From assembly GCA_025603075.1 (NCBI GenBank), contig MU626292.1, positions 1-64,000 on the forward strand: a stretch of DNA of 64,000 nt, given 5' to 3'. Positions 24,768-36,196 of this stretch are shown piece after piece. The notes beneath the pieces were generated by a model. It worked only from the letters and a program-made list of their open reading frames with translations, did not search any database and was not told the DNA's origin. Each line of letters opens with the position of its first letter. The stretch's first letter is position 1. The DNA is from Neoconidiobolus thromboides FSU 785. Its lineage: Eukaryota; Entomophthoromycota; Entomophthoromycetes; Entomophthorales; Neoconidiobolaceae. A program made the translations under genes and the position numbers.

Positions 24768-25717
24768 TCTTTTGAAAAATAAAGTTGAAGTTGGAATGAA
24801 TTATTTTCGAAATTTCAAAATGAAAAGCAAAATGAATTTTCAATCAAACTGTTGAGCTTTGAAGTTTTTGAAAAATTTATTTTGATTTCGTTTTTAAATT
24901 TTTATTAAAAATTCAACATGGCTTTAATGCTTATTTTGTTCATAAAGTTTTAATATGATTTTTCCAATTTAATCTAGCAAAAACTGATCATTTAAAAAAT
25001 TACTCAACATGATTGATCAGAATAAGTAATTTTATGAATACTAATAATCCCTTATTTGACAAGTTTTAACTCAGAATTTCTTTAAATAACTCTACTAATA
25101 AATGTTAATTTCTAATAAGTCTAATATAACTCAAAGAGTATGAAGGAATAATTAAAATTTGATATAATTGCTTAAATTTTATTATAAAGAATAAAGAGAT
25201 CAAAGGCTTATAATCCTTTACAAATTTAATGTATAATAGATAAATATAAAAATTTCATTAATGAAAAGGTAGAGTAGAATCTCATTAATTATAATAGTAT
25301 TATTGAGATAAATAGCACAATTAGATAATCAACTGGTAGTATTAAATAACTATTGATCAATTTTTAAGATCAAAAAACAAAAAATTAGGACTAAATAAAG
25401 ATATTTAATAGAACACTATAATTTAAAGTGAATAACATTATATTAAATAAAATCTGATCTTTAAATTCCAAATTGTATGATATTAATAATTTTATAAATA
25501 ATAGCTATTTTTACCTTTATTAAAAATAATAACATAATTGATGGTAATATTGAAAATTTTACTAACTCAATATTAGACTATAAAAATTTCAACTAAATCG
25601 AATTGATTACATCTCAAAAGTTGACTGGGAATTTCATCATAAAGAAATTTAAAAATTCCCAAGTCAAAAGTGTTTATTTTTTTATAACTTTTGACATTCT
25701 ATAAATATTTAAAAAAA
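24768..25717. other. Divergent intergenic region, no gene seen
   Basis: Shared promoter region of the methyltransferase (-) and Mios (+) genes. AT-rich with no repeat or frame that I can support. Confidence 0.5.
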
Positions 25718-28700
25718 ATGGCTCATTTAACACGCTATTCACGAATACAATGGTCCTATCATGATAGTAACACTTTTATAGTATCTGGTTCGGATATTAG
25801 ACTATATAAATTAAATATGGAGGTACAGTGATTTAATATATCATTAAGTAGAATTTAAATACCAAACAATTTAGAATAAAATACAAAAACCAAGTTTTAA
25901 TTTAATAGCTATCAACACGGAAATACCTCAGATAAGAGTAATTTTCAATCTTAAAATTAAATACAACTATATTAATATTTTTTACAGTGTTATGATCAAA
26001 ATCGAGATCCATTGTATTCAGATTTATTAGCCATAGGACAAAGTAGTGGACGTATTAATCTCATCAAATTACAAAATATATATAGTATGGAAATGGAAGA
26101 GAATTGGCTTGGATATCAAAAAGAAAGTATAGTAAAAGGGTATCAAATTCGTAGTCCAAGAGCATGTAATGGGATTCAATTTAATCCTTATCAAAGTAAT
26201 TTATTAGCTTGTGGTTTGGACAAAATTAGAAACGATCATTCTTTATTGATTTATGATATTAATAAAGGAGGGAATACAAATGGAAATGGAAATGGAAATG
26301 GAAATGGAAATCAATCTGCTTATATATCACCAAAGGTAAGTTTTTTTTATTTATAAATTTATTTTCAATTTAAAATCTATCTTTTATTTTGACTTTTAGT
26401 TTAATCAACCTCAACCTAATCTACCTGAAGTAATGAGTGATTTAGCTACAATAAGATCTTTTTCGAATCATCGATTAAAAAATCAATATCAAAATGATAA
26501 TGATTTACCTTTGTATCAATTAGCTTCTTCAGAAGCAGTTCATTCTCTTGTTTGGAGTTTTAATAATAGTTTTGAATTAATTGCTGGCCTGGGTTTAAAA
26601 AGATTAAGGTTATACGATTTAAGAGGTAAATTTTATATAATAGTATCAATATTAATATATTAACATTATATAGAAAACAATAGTATTAATAATTCAGGAT
26701 CTATATTTAATACCAAATGTACTTATAATTTACAAATTGATCCGTTTAATTTTAATAATATATTAAGTCATAGTGATGATGGAAGTATCACAATCTATGA
26801 TTTAAGAAAAAACGATAAGCCAGTATTATTACAAGAAATGGAAGTTAAAAGTAAAACAATTCAATTAAATTATAATATTAATAAAAAAAATCAATTAAGT
26901 TTATTAAATTCAGATGAAAAATATATAAGATTAACAGATATATTAAATCAAGAAAACAATGAGTTAAGTATTTATCGTTGGAGAAGATCACCAAAACTGA
27001 GTAATAATCTATCTTGTTATTCTTGGTTACCTAAAGAATTAAATATAAATTGTAAATATGGAAATCAATTCTTAACTATAAACAAAGAGGGAGAATTCAA
27101 TTTAAATACAATTTATGACCCTATTATGTTTAGTTTAAGTCCATTTAATGACATCACTTTACAATTGGAACCGATTAAATTATCAACTCAAAATTCATTT
27201 AATAATAATAATAATAATAATAATAATATAAAGTTAAGTGATATAAATAATAATAGAAAAGAAATCAAGTTTAAAAGAATACTTCCATCACCTCATCCTA
27301 ATCAACTGAATGAAAAATCGAGTTTTAATTTTCAATTAATTAAAAATGAACCAGACATTACAATGACTATGTATGAAAGAATTAAATTAGGTTATGGATT
27401 GAATATCGAAAAAAATATTAATATTGTTAAAGAGCAGGATTTGAAGTATTTATGGAAATTTATACAAAGTAAGTTATGGTTATTATGAATATATTAACAA
27501 TATTGATAATGAACTTTTTGTTTTATTTTTAGAATTTTTAAGCTTTTATAAAAAAGGCAGCACTAAAATAGAAAATCAAGAATATTTATTTCATTCTTTA
27601 AGTAAAATATTATTATTAAATCAACAAAGTAAAATTCATTTATTAGTATTTATCTGATATTATTAATAATTTATTTTAGCTAATCATAATAAAAAAAATT
27701 CATCAAGTTCTATAAATTCAAGGACACAAAGTAACGAACGAGTGATGAAATCTCCGCCATCAAAAAAAGAAAATTTGAGCTTAAATTATCGTCAAGCTTT
27801 ATGTTTAGAATTATTTAATCCATATGATTTACCTTTTTTTCAAGATTTATTTCAAGGGGTTAAATTAAATTTAGAAAATATTAATACTATTATTAATAAG
27901 TAAGTTGAATATTTTTATTGTAATAATAATAGTTTATTTATTTGTTATTTTAGTTTGGAAAAAAACCTGGAATATGGAAAAGCAGCAATATTAAGTTTTA
28001 TTATGATAGGAATTGAAAAAACAATACAAGTATTAAAAGATTCTAATATTGATAATTATCAATGGTTAGCATTAACATTATCTAATAATATAGGCAATAA
28101 TAATAATTGGAAAGAATCATTAGTCATATTATTAAATAAGATAACTGATAAAAAAATTCAAGTGTTATTAAATTATTTTATAAATCGAGACTATAAATTA
28201 ATAGTGGAGCATCCAGGTTTAGATTTTTACGAAAAAATGTTACTAGCTATTAAAGTATTATCGGATGAAGATTTAAAAGCATTTTTAGATAAGTATTCTA
28301 AACAATTAATTAAACTTGGGGATTTAAAAGGGTTATATTTATTAGGATTTTATACAAATAATACTTTGTTATTATATAATAATTATTTAGATTTAACTCA
28401 TGATATACAAACCGTGGCATTGCTATCTAGTTATACTCAACTATCACCTTCAGCAAATCAAAAGTTGATATCTCAATCCTCAATATGGTATAATAATTAT
28501 AAGTCAATATTACAAAATTGGAAATTTTATACTCAAAAATGTCAATTAGATGTACTAAAATCCAGATTAATTTCTAATAAAACAAATAATCCTCAAATAT
28601 TAGTAAGATGTAATTTCTGTAATTTAAGTATCTCTGGTCAAGGCTTATTAACAGGAAATAATGCAAACAAACATCGGAGTAATCGATCATTACCTATATC

Positions 28701-29048
28701 TTCAGGCACTAATACACCACCATTGACAAATCCAAGCAATGTTAGTAATTTATCTTTGGGAAATAAAGTAAGTTTTTGTGTTTTTGTATATTTTGATAAT
28801 ATCTAAGTTAATAATTTATTTAATAACTTTAATAAAAGTCGATTGCATGTCCAAATTGTAAAAAAGCATTACCACGTTGTTCATTATGTCGATTATATTT
28901 AGGTTCAGCACCAGATTCTTTATCTTCTCCCTTTTTTTCAACTGTACCACAAACAAATACACCATTATTAAATCAAGGTAATATCTAATTAATTTTAATA
29001 TATATTTATAATTTGAATTATTAAATTCAATCTCTTAATTTTTACATA

Positions 29049-29079
<31 letters not shown>

Positions 29080-29258
29080 TAGATAATGATAACAATAATG
29101 ATAATAATAGTAGTACTCAATTACATAATTATTATTATTCCTTTTCTTGGTGTATGTCTTGTCGTCATGGAGGACATACAATTCATTTACAATCTTGGTT
29201 TTCTTCTCATGATTTGTGTCCAGTGTCTGATTGTAATTGTCTGTGTAATTCGATTTAA
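25718..29258 (+). CDS. SEA4: Mios/Sea4, WD-repeat and zinc-ribbon subunit of the SEA/GATOR2 complex
   Basis: Ten exons: 25718-25822, 25875-25937, 25988-26335, 26400-26625, 26674-27468, 27533-27628, 27680-27899, 27954-28767, 28839-28977, 29083-29258; 993 residues, frames consistent. GATOR2/SEACAT regulates TORC1 in response to amino acids at the vacuole. The N-terminal half is a beta-propeller with WD-like blades (LYDLR, IYDLRK). The middle is helical. The C-terminus has the paired Cys/His modules seen in Mios: [18 protein letters not shown], then [17 protein letters not shown] and [10 protein letters not shown]. Low-complexity insertions (GNGNGN at ~26274 and an Asn run at ~27201) sit in propeller loops. 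It is longer than typical because of these and a Ser/Asn-rich insertion between the Cys pairs. Confidence 0.9.
29041..29081 (+). repeat. AAT trinucleotide microsatellite in the last Mios intron
   Basis: A run of about ten ATA/AAT units ends at the acceptor of intron 9. The exon that follows also begins with Asn/Asp codons, so repeat expansion could move the usable acceptor. Confidence 0.8.
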
Positions 29259-29702
29259 AATTGAAGTAAAATTAACGTTAAAAGTTATTTTTAAAGAGTT
29301 GAGGTATTAATTTAAGATTTGGATTCTAAGATTTTTAGTGAGTCGATAGTGAAGAGACTATTGTTGCAGTTTACAATGATATTGTGAGCACTTTTTTCAT
29401 GTGGTTAATAAAAGAGAGATTGATATTTTTGTAAATATAATAATGAATTTCGTATTTTTATTAATTATAAATAGTATGTTTTTATTTTGTATAAATTATC
29501 GATTCTAGAAATAGTAGAATAATAGAAATAGAATCTGTTCTCAATTTACTTTGAAAAATATTTGATATTGGGATTGTCTATTAAATTTTGTTAGCTTAAA
29601 TATTGCAAATGATCAAAAACATGAACTTAAATCTTTAAAAAAATCAAAATAAAATTTTGATTTCATTTTTGTTTAATCTTCTCTCAACTTTATAATTATT
29701 CA

Positions 29703-30595
29703 ATGGTAAAACCAACACAATAATAAAAATAATCTCCCAATAGCTAATCCTTTATTCAGTCTTATTTTTTACCTCATTTAACCAATGGTAAATTTAGATT
29801 ATTAATTGATTTTTTAATAATAAATTAATCTTCCATTAAAGGTTGGCAAGTAGATCAAGCTATATTATCCGAAGAAGAACGAGTGGTGGTTATACGATTT
29901 GGACATGATTGGGTAAGTATTGATAATGTTATTATTCATTCTTTTATTTCAAATTTTTTATTAACTAACATTTCAAATTTAAAACAAATAATTTATTAAT
30001 TTAATTTAATTTTGTTAATATTAGGATCCAACATGTATGAAAATGGATGAAGTGTTATATTCCGCTGCTGAAAAGTTAAAGAATTTCTGTGTCATGTATT
30101 TGGTGAGTGAGTTTTTCTAAAATAATAATAATAATAAATTAATAATGAACTTTTTATAAACTTAATGATTCACTTAATCAATATTAATATTAAATTAATT
30201 TTATAGGTGGATATAACTGAAGTGCCTGATTTTAATCGAGTAAGTTTTATTTTAAAACAAAATGAAACAAATTCATATTTTATCATATATACTAATTCCT
30301 TCTCTTTTAGATGTATGAGTTGTATGATCCTTGTACTGTCATGTTTTTTTATCGAAATAAACATATAATGATTGATTTGGGTACTGGAAATAATAATAAA
30401 ATTAATTGGGCTTTAGATAATAAACAAGAGTTAATTGATTTAGTGGAAACCGTTTATAGAGGAGCCAGGAAGGGTAAGATTTGTTTTTATTATTGTTTTT
30501 TTATAAATGGAATACTAATAAACAAATATTGATTTTTATCAGGCCGTGGTTTAGTTGTATCACCAAAAGATTATTCAACAAAGTATAAATATTAA
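29703..30595 (+). CDS. DIB1: U5 snRNP 15-kDa protein Dib1/TXNL4A
   Basis: Seven exons: 29703-29705, 29760-29787, 29842-29912, 30025-30102, 30207-30239, 30311-30473, 30543-30595; 142 residues, the usual length for this extremely conserved thioredoxin-fold splicing factor. It holds the tri-snRNP inactive and leaves as the spliceosome activates. Almost every segment matches the family: FLPHLTNGWQVDQAI, VVIRFGHDWDPTCMKMDEVL, LVDITEVPDFNRMYELYDPC, MFFYRNKHIMIDLGTGNNNK, RGARKGRGLVVSPKDYSTKY. The coding part of exon 1 is only the ATG, followed directly by a GTAAAA donor. The gene starts 444 bp after Mios ends. Confidence 0.96.
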
Positions 30596-30731
30596 GCAAG
30601 TTGATTATAATAAAAGTTTATATATCTATTTTATTTAAACCATTTATTAATAATTAAATAAGTTAAATTAAAAAAATACTCATTTTTAAATCAAATATTT
30701 TATTTTATGTTAAAAAACTGAAGTTTTTAAT

Positions 30732-32072
30732 TTATTCCATTGAACTAGGTCTTTGATGAGGATAAGAACCCAACACTTTAATATCCACACAATATTTGCT
30801 CAATTCGTTTAAAGCATCCTTAACTTTAGGATTATTACAATGACCTACAAATTCCACGAAGAAAATATAATTCCAAGGAGCTAATTTTTGTGGTGCTGGA
30901 CGAGTATCAATTTTAGTTAAATTAAGTTCATAATCTTTAAATACTTTTAAGCCATCACATAAAGCACCTGGAATTCGATGATCTACAGTAAAGGATACAA
31001 AGGTACGATCATCACCTGTTTCATCAACTATAGATTTACCAATGACAACGAATTTAGTGAAGTTATCTATTTAAATTTATTAATATTGAATGAAATGATA
31101 TTTTGTTATTAGTAAAATACTTACATTTATTATCAGCAACATTCTCATTTAATATAGGTAAATCATAAATTTTAGAACATAATGGTGAACAAATAGCAGC
31201 TGAATACATTTCTGTAGAGGCCAATTCAGCTGCTCTAGCTGTGGATTCCACATTCACTCTTTCCACATGTGGGTAATGGAGATCCAACCAATTACTACAT
31301 TGTGAAAAGGCCACTCTATGAGAATAAATTCTTTTGATACCGCTTTTTTGAAAGTGAGATAATAAAGCTTGATTAATCTAAAATAATATAGAAAAATAAT
31401 TTGTTATTAAGAACAAATAAAACATATTATCTAAAAAGCTTACTGGTAGATAAACTTCCGCTCGAATTTGAGCTAATCGAAACTCTACAAATGGATCTAA
31501 GTTTTCAATCACGGTACCAGTAGTTGAGTTTTCAAATGGTATAACACCATAAGTAATACTTCCCTCTTCAACCGCCGAAAAAATAGCTCTTATATTTTTA
31601 ATTGGTGTATAACCAACAGAATCACCAAAACGCTCTTTAGCAGCTTGATGGGTAAAAGTGCCACTTGGACCTAAGAAACCAATAGTAACTTCTTTTTGTA
31701 ATGAAATAGAAGCAGACATGATTTCTCTGTAAATACTACGTAAGGCTTCTTCATTCAAAGGACCGTTGTTGAGGGACTCTATCTAAAATGGAAGTTAGAG
31801 GGAAAAGTAAAATATTTGAAAAATTCAATTACCCTTTCAAATACTTTTTTTTCTTGACCTGGAAAATAAATTTCAGTAGATTGGGCATCACTAATGGATT
31901 TATTTTTAAATCAAATAAACTAAATACAATCTTCAAATGAAATTTACCTATTATTAGCTTTTTTAGCTTCACCAATAGCTTGAGAAATTGAAGCCCTTTC
32001 ATTTAATAAAGCAACAAGCTGACTGTCAACTGCACTCACCTTATGACGCAAATTATTTAAATCTTCACTCAT
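30732..32072 (-). CDS. Bifunctional chorismate mutase-prephenate dehydratase (P-protein type)
   Basis: Five exons: 32072-31948, 31890-31833, 31782-31444, 31377-31125, 31066-30732; 369 residues. Residues 1-95 form an AroQ-type chorismate mutase helix bundle: LRHKVSAVDSQLVALLNERASI, a conserved Lys in EAKK, and IYREIMSASISLQ at its end. Then comes the prephenate dehydratase domain (VTIGFLGPSGTFTHQAA, IPFENSTTGTV, FTKFVVIG) and an ACT regulatory domain whose usual ESRP motif reads DTRP. The enzyme would turn chorismate into phenylpyruvate for phenylalanine synthesis, with feedback by Phe likely through ACT. Yeasts use separate Aro7 and Pha2; this fused arrangement is the bacterial PheA pattern. 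The introns show it is a resident nuclear gene. Confidence 0.9.
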
Positions 32073-32685
32073 GTTTTATTTTGTTTAGTTAGCTATTTTA
32101 TTGATAAAAGATTACTAACTTGAATACTTTTCTACGATTTTTATACATTTGAAATTTCAATGATTACTCATCCTTAGTCTTCTATTTCTAGGGATAAAAT
32201 GAACTATTTTTAGTAATATGACGAGAACTTCAGTGAATTAATGAGATAAATTGATCCTGAAATATCTTAAAATTAATGCAAGTTTTAGAAAAAATAATAA
32301 AACTTGATAATTTAATAATAAAGTTTGAATATTAGAATTCCAAGTATCCTTCTTTGATAACTTAAAAGTATAATTTAGTTTTTGTTTGTTCTATAAAACC
32401 AAAGTTTGATGTAATGAAATTAAATCAAGAAAGAGTGTTTATTATTAGCAATTATTTTTGAAATCAAGAAATTAATTTATTAATAAGTCTAAAAACTCAT
32501 ATATAAAAGTAGAACGCAACTTAAATCTTTGTATTTTGATTATTAAATTAATAGATAATTCATAGTCTATGAATCTAAAATGTCTATTCTACTAATTCAA
32601 ATCCTGTTTATAAAGAATTTTATTTTTGTTTACTTTTTACATAATATAAAACTTTAAACTTTTAAAAACAATAAAATGTCTTCTT

Positions 32686-32775
32686 TAAGGATGTTTTTTG
32701 TTTCATTTATTTTTCCTATTTTTAACTGCTATTAAGTGGAAAAGTAGTTATTAGAATTTATAAACAAAAGATATG
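32686..32775 (+). mobile_element. MITE copy 8 (degenerate)
   Basis: AAGGATGTTTTTTG at the left and the interior TTTTTAACTGCTATTAAGTG resemble the family; the right end is lost. Confidence 0.5.
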
Positions 32776-32918
32776 TTTATACCTTGAAACTTTAATCTGC
32801 CTAAAAATTTGAAAAAATAAATTCAAAAAACTGTTTGTATATTTGATTATTTTTATTATTTTAAAATTAGAAAACAACAAACTTTTATTAGTATTTTTTA
32901 TTTTTATTAAAAACAGAA

Positions 32919-32983
32919 TATGGGATGTATTTTTGTACTTAAGAAATGGAAAAAATGATAAAACTAAAAAAAACATCTCTATA
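32919..32983 (-). mobile_element. MITE copy 9 (internally deleted)
   Basis: Both ends are recognisable (TATGGGATGTATTTTTG and AAACATCTCTATA); about 40 bases of the middle, including the AGCGCT core, are missing. Confidence 0.7.
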
Positions 32984-33115
32984 TACTTACTGTCAAAGAT
33001 GTATTATTATTTTACAACAATAAATAAAGAGCTTTTAAAAGTATGATAGAAATTGTTATTACCAATCATCACTTTTAAACCTAATAATAGAATTTAATAA
33101 TTTTAGGCATAACAT

Positions 33116-33213
33116 TTGGGGGGTATTTTTTTTGGTTTCATCACTTTCTATTTTTAAACACTGTTTGAGTGGAAAGGCTGTTAGTAAAATTCTTAAAAAA
33201 ATACATCCCTATA
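33116..33213 (+). mobile_element. MITE copy 10
   Basis: Starts TTTGGGGGGTATTT and ends ATACATCCCTATA, with interior CTGTTTGAGTGGAAAGGCTG and AGTAAAATTCTTAAA. Confidence 0.85.
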
Positions 33214-34106
33214 TTAATTTTGACTTTTTTCATTTTTTATATTTGATATTCTATTATTAACTCAAAATGAATATAAACTAATAAAAGAATTCATAATATC
33301 ACATTTTTAATAAATAAAAGGGTTGAAACAACTTTGATATTAAAAAGCCCTATTTTAAATGAACTAATATTGCTTTATTGTTTTCATGATATATATAGTT
33401 CAATAAAATTTAAGATTTTGTTTTTTTCGATATTTGGTATGATTTGTTCTTATTATAAAACTAATACTGAAAATGAATTAAATAGCTTTATTTAATAAAG
33501 AAAATTATATATTGGAGTTATAGATAACCTAATTTATTTATATTATCAACATTAAATCGATTTTATATTACTCGATTTTTTATATTATAGTTTTAATTAT
33601 AAATAATAGCTACAATGAATACTACATATAAACCTGCAAAATTATTAAATGATATTATAACTGATTTTTTAGTGCCTTTTTTGAAAAATATCAATAAATA
33701 TTAAAGATATAAATGAAAACTCAATAATGGAAATAAACAATATAAAATAAACCAAATGGAGTTTATGGGCATAGTAGAGAATTACAAAGCTACTGAAGAT
33801 CAAAAATAAAAAACAAGCATAATAACTTTAATTTCAAACAAAGTATTGAAATTCAAATAACTTTATGAAAATAGGAGTAATAAAAATTATCTAATATTAA
33901 CTTTTATTTTAATAGTTGACTAAATAAAGTAATTTCCAGTAAGATTCAATTTGGATGTGTGGTTAAATTATTTTAAACCCCGCCAAAAACTGAAAATTTT
34001 AGTCCAATTTAATTTTAAACTCAACTGGATCAAACATTATGAAACCAGAAATGAATACAGCATAAAATTTCATCTCATTTAATATTCAATGTAAAACGTA
34101 GCACCA

Positions 34107-34114
34107 TATAAATA
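34107..34114 (+). promoter_or_regulatory. TATA box of the PRXL2-like gene
   Basis: TATAAATA, 82 bp before the start codon. Confidence 0.5.
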
Positions 34115-34195
34115 CATTTCTAACTTTTAACTTTAACTTTAACATTATATTCAATTACATTTTAGACTTTAGATTTTAATTATTCAATATACAAT

Positions 34196-34891
34196 ATGGC
34201 CGTGATAAGTTTATTAAAAATGGTAAAAAACCGAGTAGGTTTAAGTACCAAACGAGATACATTTTTAGATGGTATGACCTTAATGGACATTCATAAGAAA
34301 CCAGTGAAACTTAATTTATTATGGAAAAAGAACACGGTGATATTAAAAATATTACGACGATTAGGGTGTCCAATGACACGTTATGAATGTAAACTGTTAA
34401 CCTTATTAAAACCTCATTTTGATAAAATTGGGGTACGTTTGGTAGCTATTACATTCGAAGAAAAAGAATGTCAAAATTTTTTATTTGGTGGCTTTTGGCA
34501 AGGAGATTTATTGGTGGATAAAGATCGAGTTTCATATCGTGCATTGGGATTAAATAAACAATCCGCTTTAGTTGGTTTATCCGACCTTTTTACTTCCAGT
34601 GGTAGAACAGCAATGAAAGCAGCTAAAGAAGCTAATATTCAAGGTGATTTTAAAGGGGATGGATTTCAATTAGGAGGTACTTTTATTGTTAAAAAAGGGG
34701 GTGGGGTTGTCTACGAGTTTCGTCAAAATTCAAGCTCAGTATTCCCTTCAATTAAAGAAATTTATTCAATCGTTGGTGGTAACCCGGATGATGTGGAGGA
34801 AATTGCACCTTTAGAATGCGTGTTTCATCAAGGTTCTAAACAGAAAGTTAGTACCTCAAAGGACGACGAATGGTTATTTAATTTAGCTTGA
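34196..34891 (+). CDS. Peroxiredoxin-like 2 (PRXL2/AhpC-TSA_2) family protein
   Basis: Single exon, 231 residues. The thioredoxin fold shows in the segment KKNTVILKILRRLGCP, in VRLVAITFEE, and in the PRXL2-type pattern FWQGDLLVDKDRVSYRALGL followed by GDGFQLGGTFIVKKGGGVVYEFRQ. These proteins are reported as redox or antioxidant regulators and some act as prostamide/prostaglandin reductases in animals; in fungi the role is unclear. The usual CxxC is CPMT here, leaving only the first Cys, so a classical dithiol mechanism is unlikely unless C-terminal or neighbouring Cys residues (CKLL, EKECQNF) serve instead. Start chosen at the first ATG, behind a TATA box. Confidence 0.8.
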   Translation: MAVISLLKMVKNRVGLSTKRDTFLDGMTLMDIHKKPVKLNLLWKKNTVILKILRRLGCPMTRYECKLLTLLKPHFDKIGVRLVAITFEEKECQNFLFGGFWQGDLLVDKDRVSYRALGLNKQSALVGLSDLFTSSGRTAMKAAKEANIQGDFKGDGFQLGGTFIVKKGGGVVYEFRQNSSSVFPSIKEIYSIVGGNPDDVEEIAPLECVFHQGSKQKVSTSKDDEWLFNLA

Positions 34892-36196
34892 TTTTTTTTC
34901 TATTGTTCATAGAATGTATCCCTATTTTTTTTACTCATAAAGATATAAATTTAGACTATTTAAAATTGATTGCTTTTGATTTGAAATTTAAAGTGAATAA
35001 GTTTAGATATATTTTAATTATATTATTTGATTAATCATCTTACTCTGTAATATAATAAATATGTTGAAATCAAAAAAAATTACATTTCAAGTAAATTTAA
35101 ATAAATTGAATACAGATATTAATAAAGTAAATAGGATAAATGAATATAAATAAATAAAATGATCCGAAACTTAAAAATTCAAAATATACGAATAATTTCA
35201 TTATGCCTTCAATACAATTATTAATGTGTGAACACTAGATGAAATGTTTTAATTTGTATTTATTTATATGTAGAATGAATATAACTTGAATGAGCAATGA
35301 TCTTTATTTTCAACTGATTAGTTTAATAAACTTGATACTATTTTCATTAATCAAATTAATACAATGCAACTTAATCTTTATATTTCTAAATTATAATAAA
35401 CGTTAAAAAGTTCAATAATTCAAAACTTGTGCTTAAGACTATAACCAACCCCTGTTTAAAATTTTACTTAATAAATTTGATTTTTTATATAAGTTTATTA
35501 TTGTTAATAAATTATAGAGCAATTTAAACTTAGCAACTTATATAATAATATTCACTTAAATAAATCCCTCATTATAGCCATAGTAGAACTCATAATATCA
35601 ATTAGAATTAGAGTATAAAAGGTAAATGTTTGATATTACACTTCGCTTTTAAATGAACGGATAAAACTCAATATTTTTAAAAATCAAATTATCATCCAAG
35701 TAAACATGTACTTTTAAAAAGGGTCTAGGTTTTCAAATGATTAGAGAAGATAGATACTAATATAAGTAAAATAACAATCAACTAAAGTAAAATAAGATAT
35801 ATTTTAAAATAATGTTTAATAAGCTATCATATTAAATAGAGAAAACAGGCTAAACTTGAGTAATAAATCTTGGAAGAATAGTAATGGATGTTATGATGGC
35901 TATTAACCTATTCTTTGTCTTAAGAAGCCTTAATCGTAGAATTGAAAGTGAGGTATTTTAGCTAATCTTTGATTTTATTTTAAAATGTACTAATAAAGCC
36001 CATTCTTGATTAAACAATAACCAATGGCTTATTAATTATTTATGTAATTTTTTTAATACGCTTAAATTCAAATTATTTTATTATTATTAGTATCCATTCT
36101 ATAATATATATTATAAATAATGAATGAATGTAGGTATAAATACTCCTTCAAACCTCTTCATTTCATTATTAGATTTTATTTATTCTTATTTAGACT
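34892..36196. other. Intergenic, promoter of the oxidase gene
   Basis: AT-rich, no frame supported. TATAAATA at 36135-36142 precedes the multicopper oxidase start by 55 bp. Confidence 0.5.
36135..36142 (+). promoter_or_regulatory. TATA box of the multicopper oxidase gene
   Basis: TATAAATA followed by a CT-rich leader (CTCCTTC, CCTCTTCATTTC) up to the ATG at 36197. Confidence 0.65.

Larger units (their letters stand above)
32073..34195. other. Intergenic with three MITE remnants
   Basis: No gene supported. MITE copies lie at 32686-32775, 32919-32983 and 33116-33213, within about 530 bp. The rest is AT-rich, and the last 100 bp form the promoter of the PRXL2-like gene. Confidence 0.5.

Noticed and set aside
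30732-32072. Bacterial contamination as the source of the PheA-like gene
   Set aside because: The gene has four typical short introns, local base composition and flanking fungal genes.
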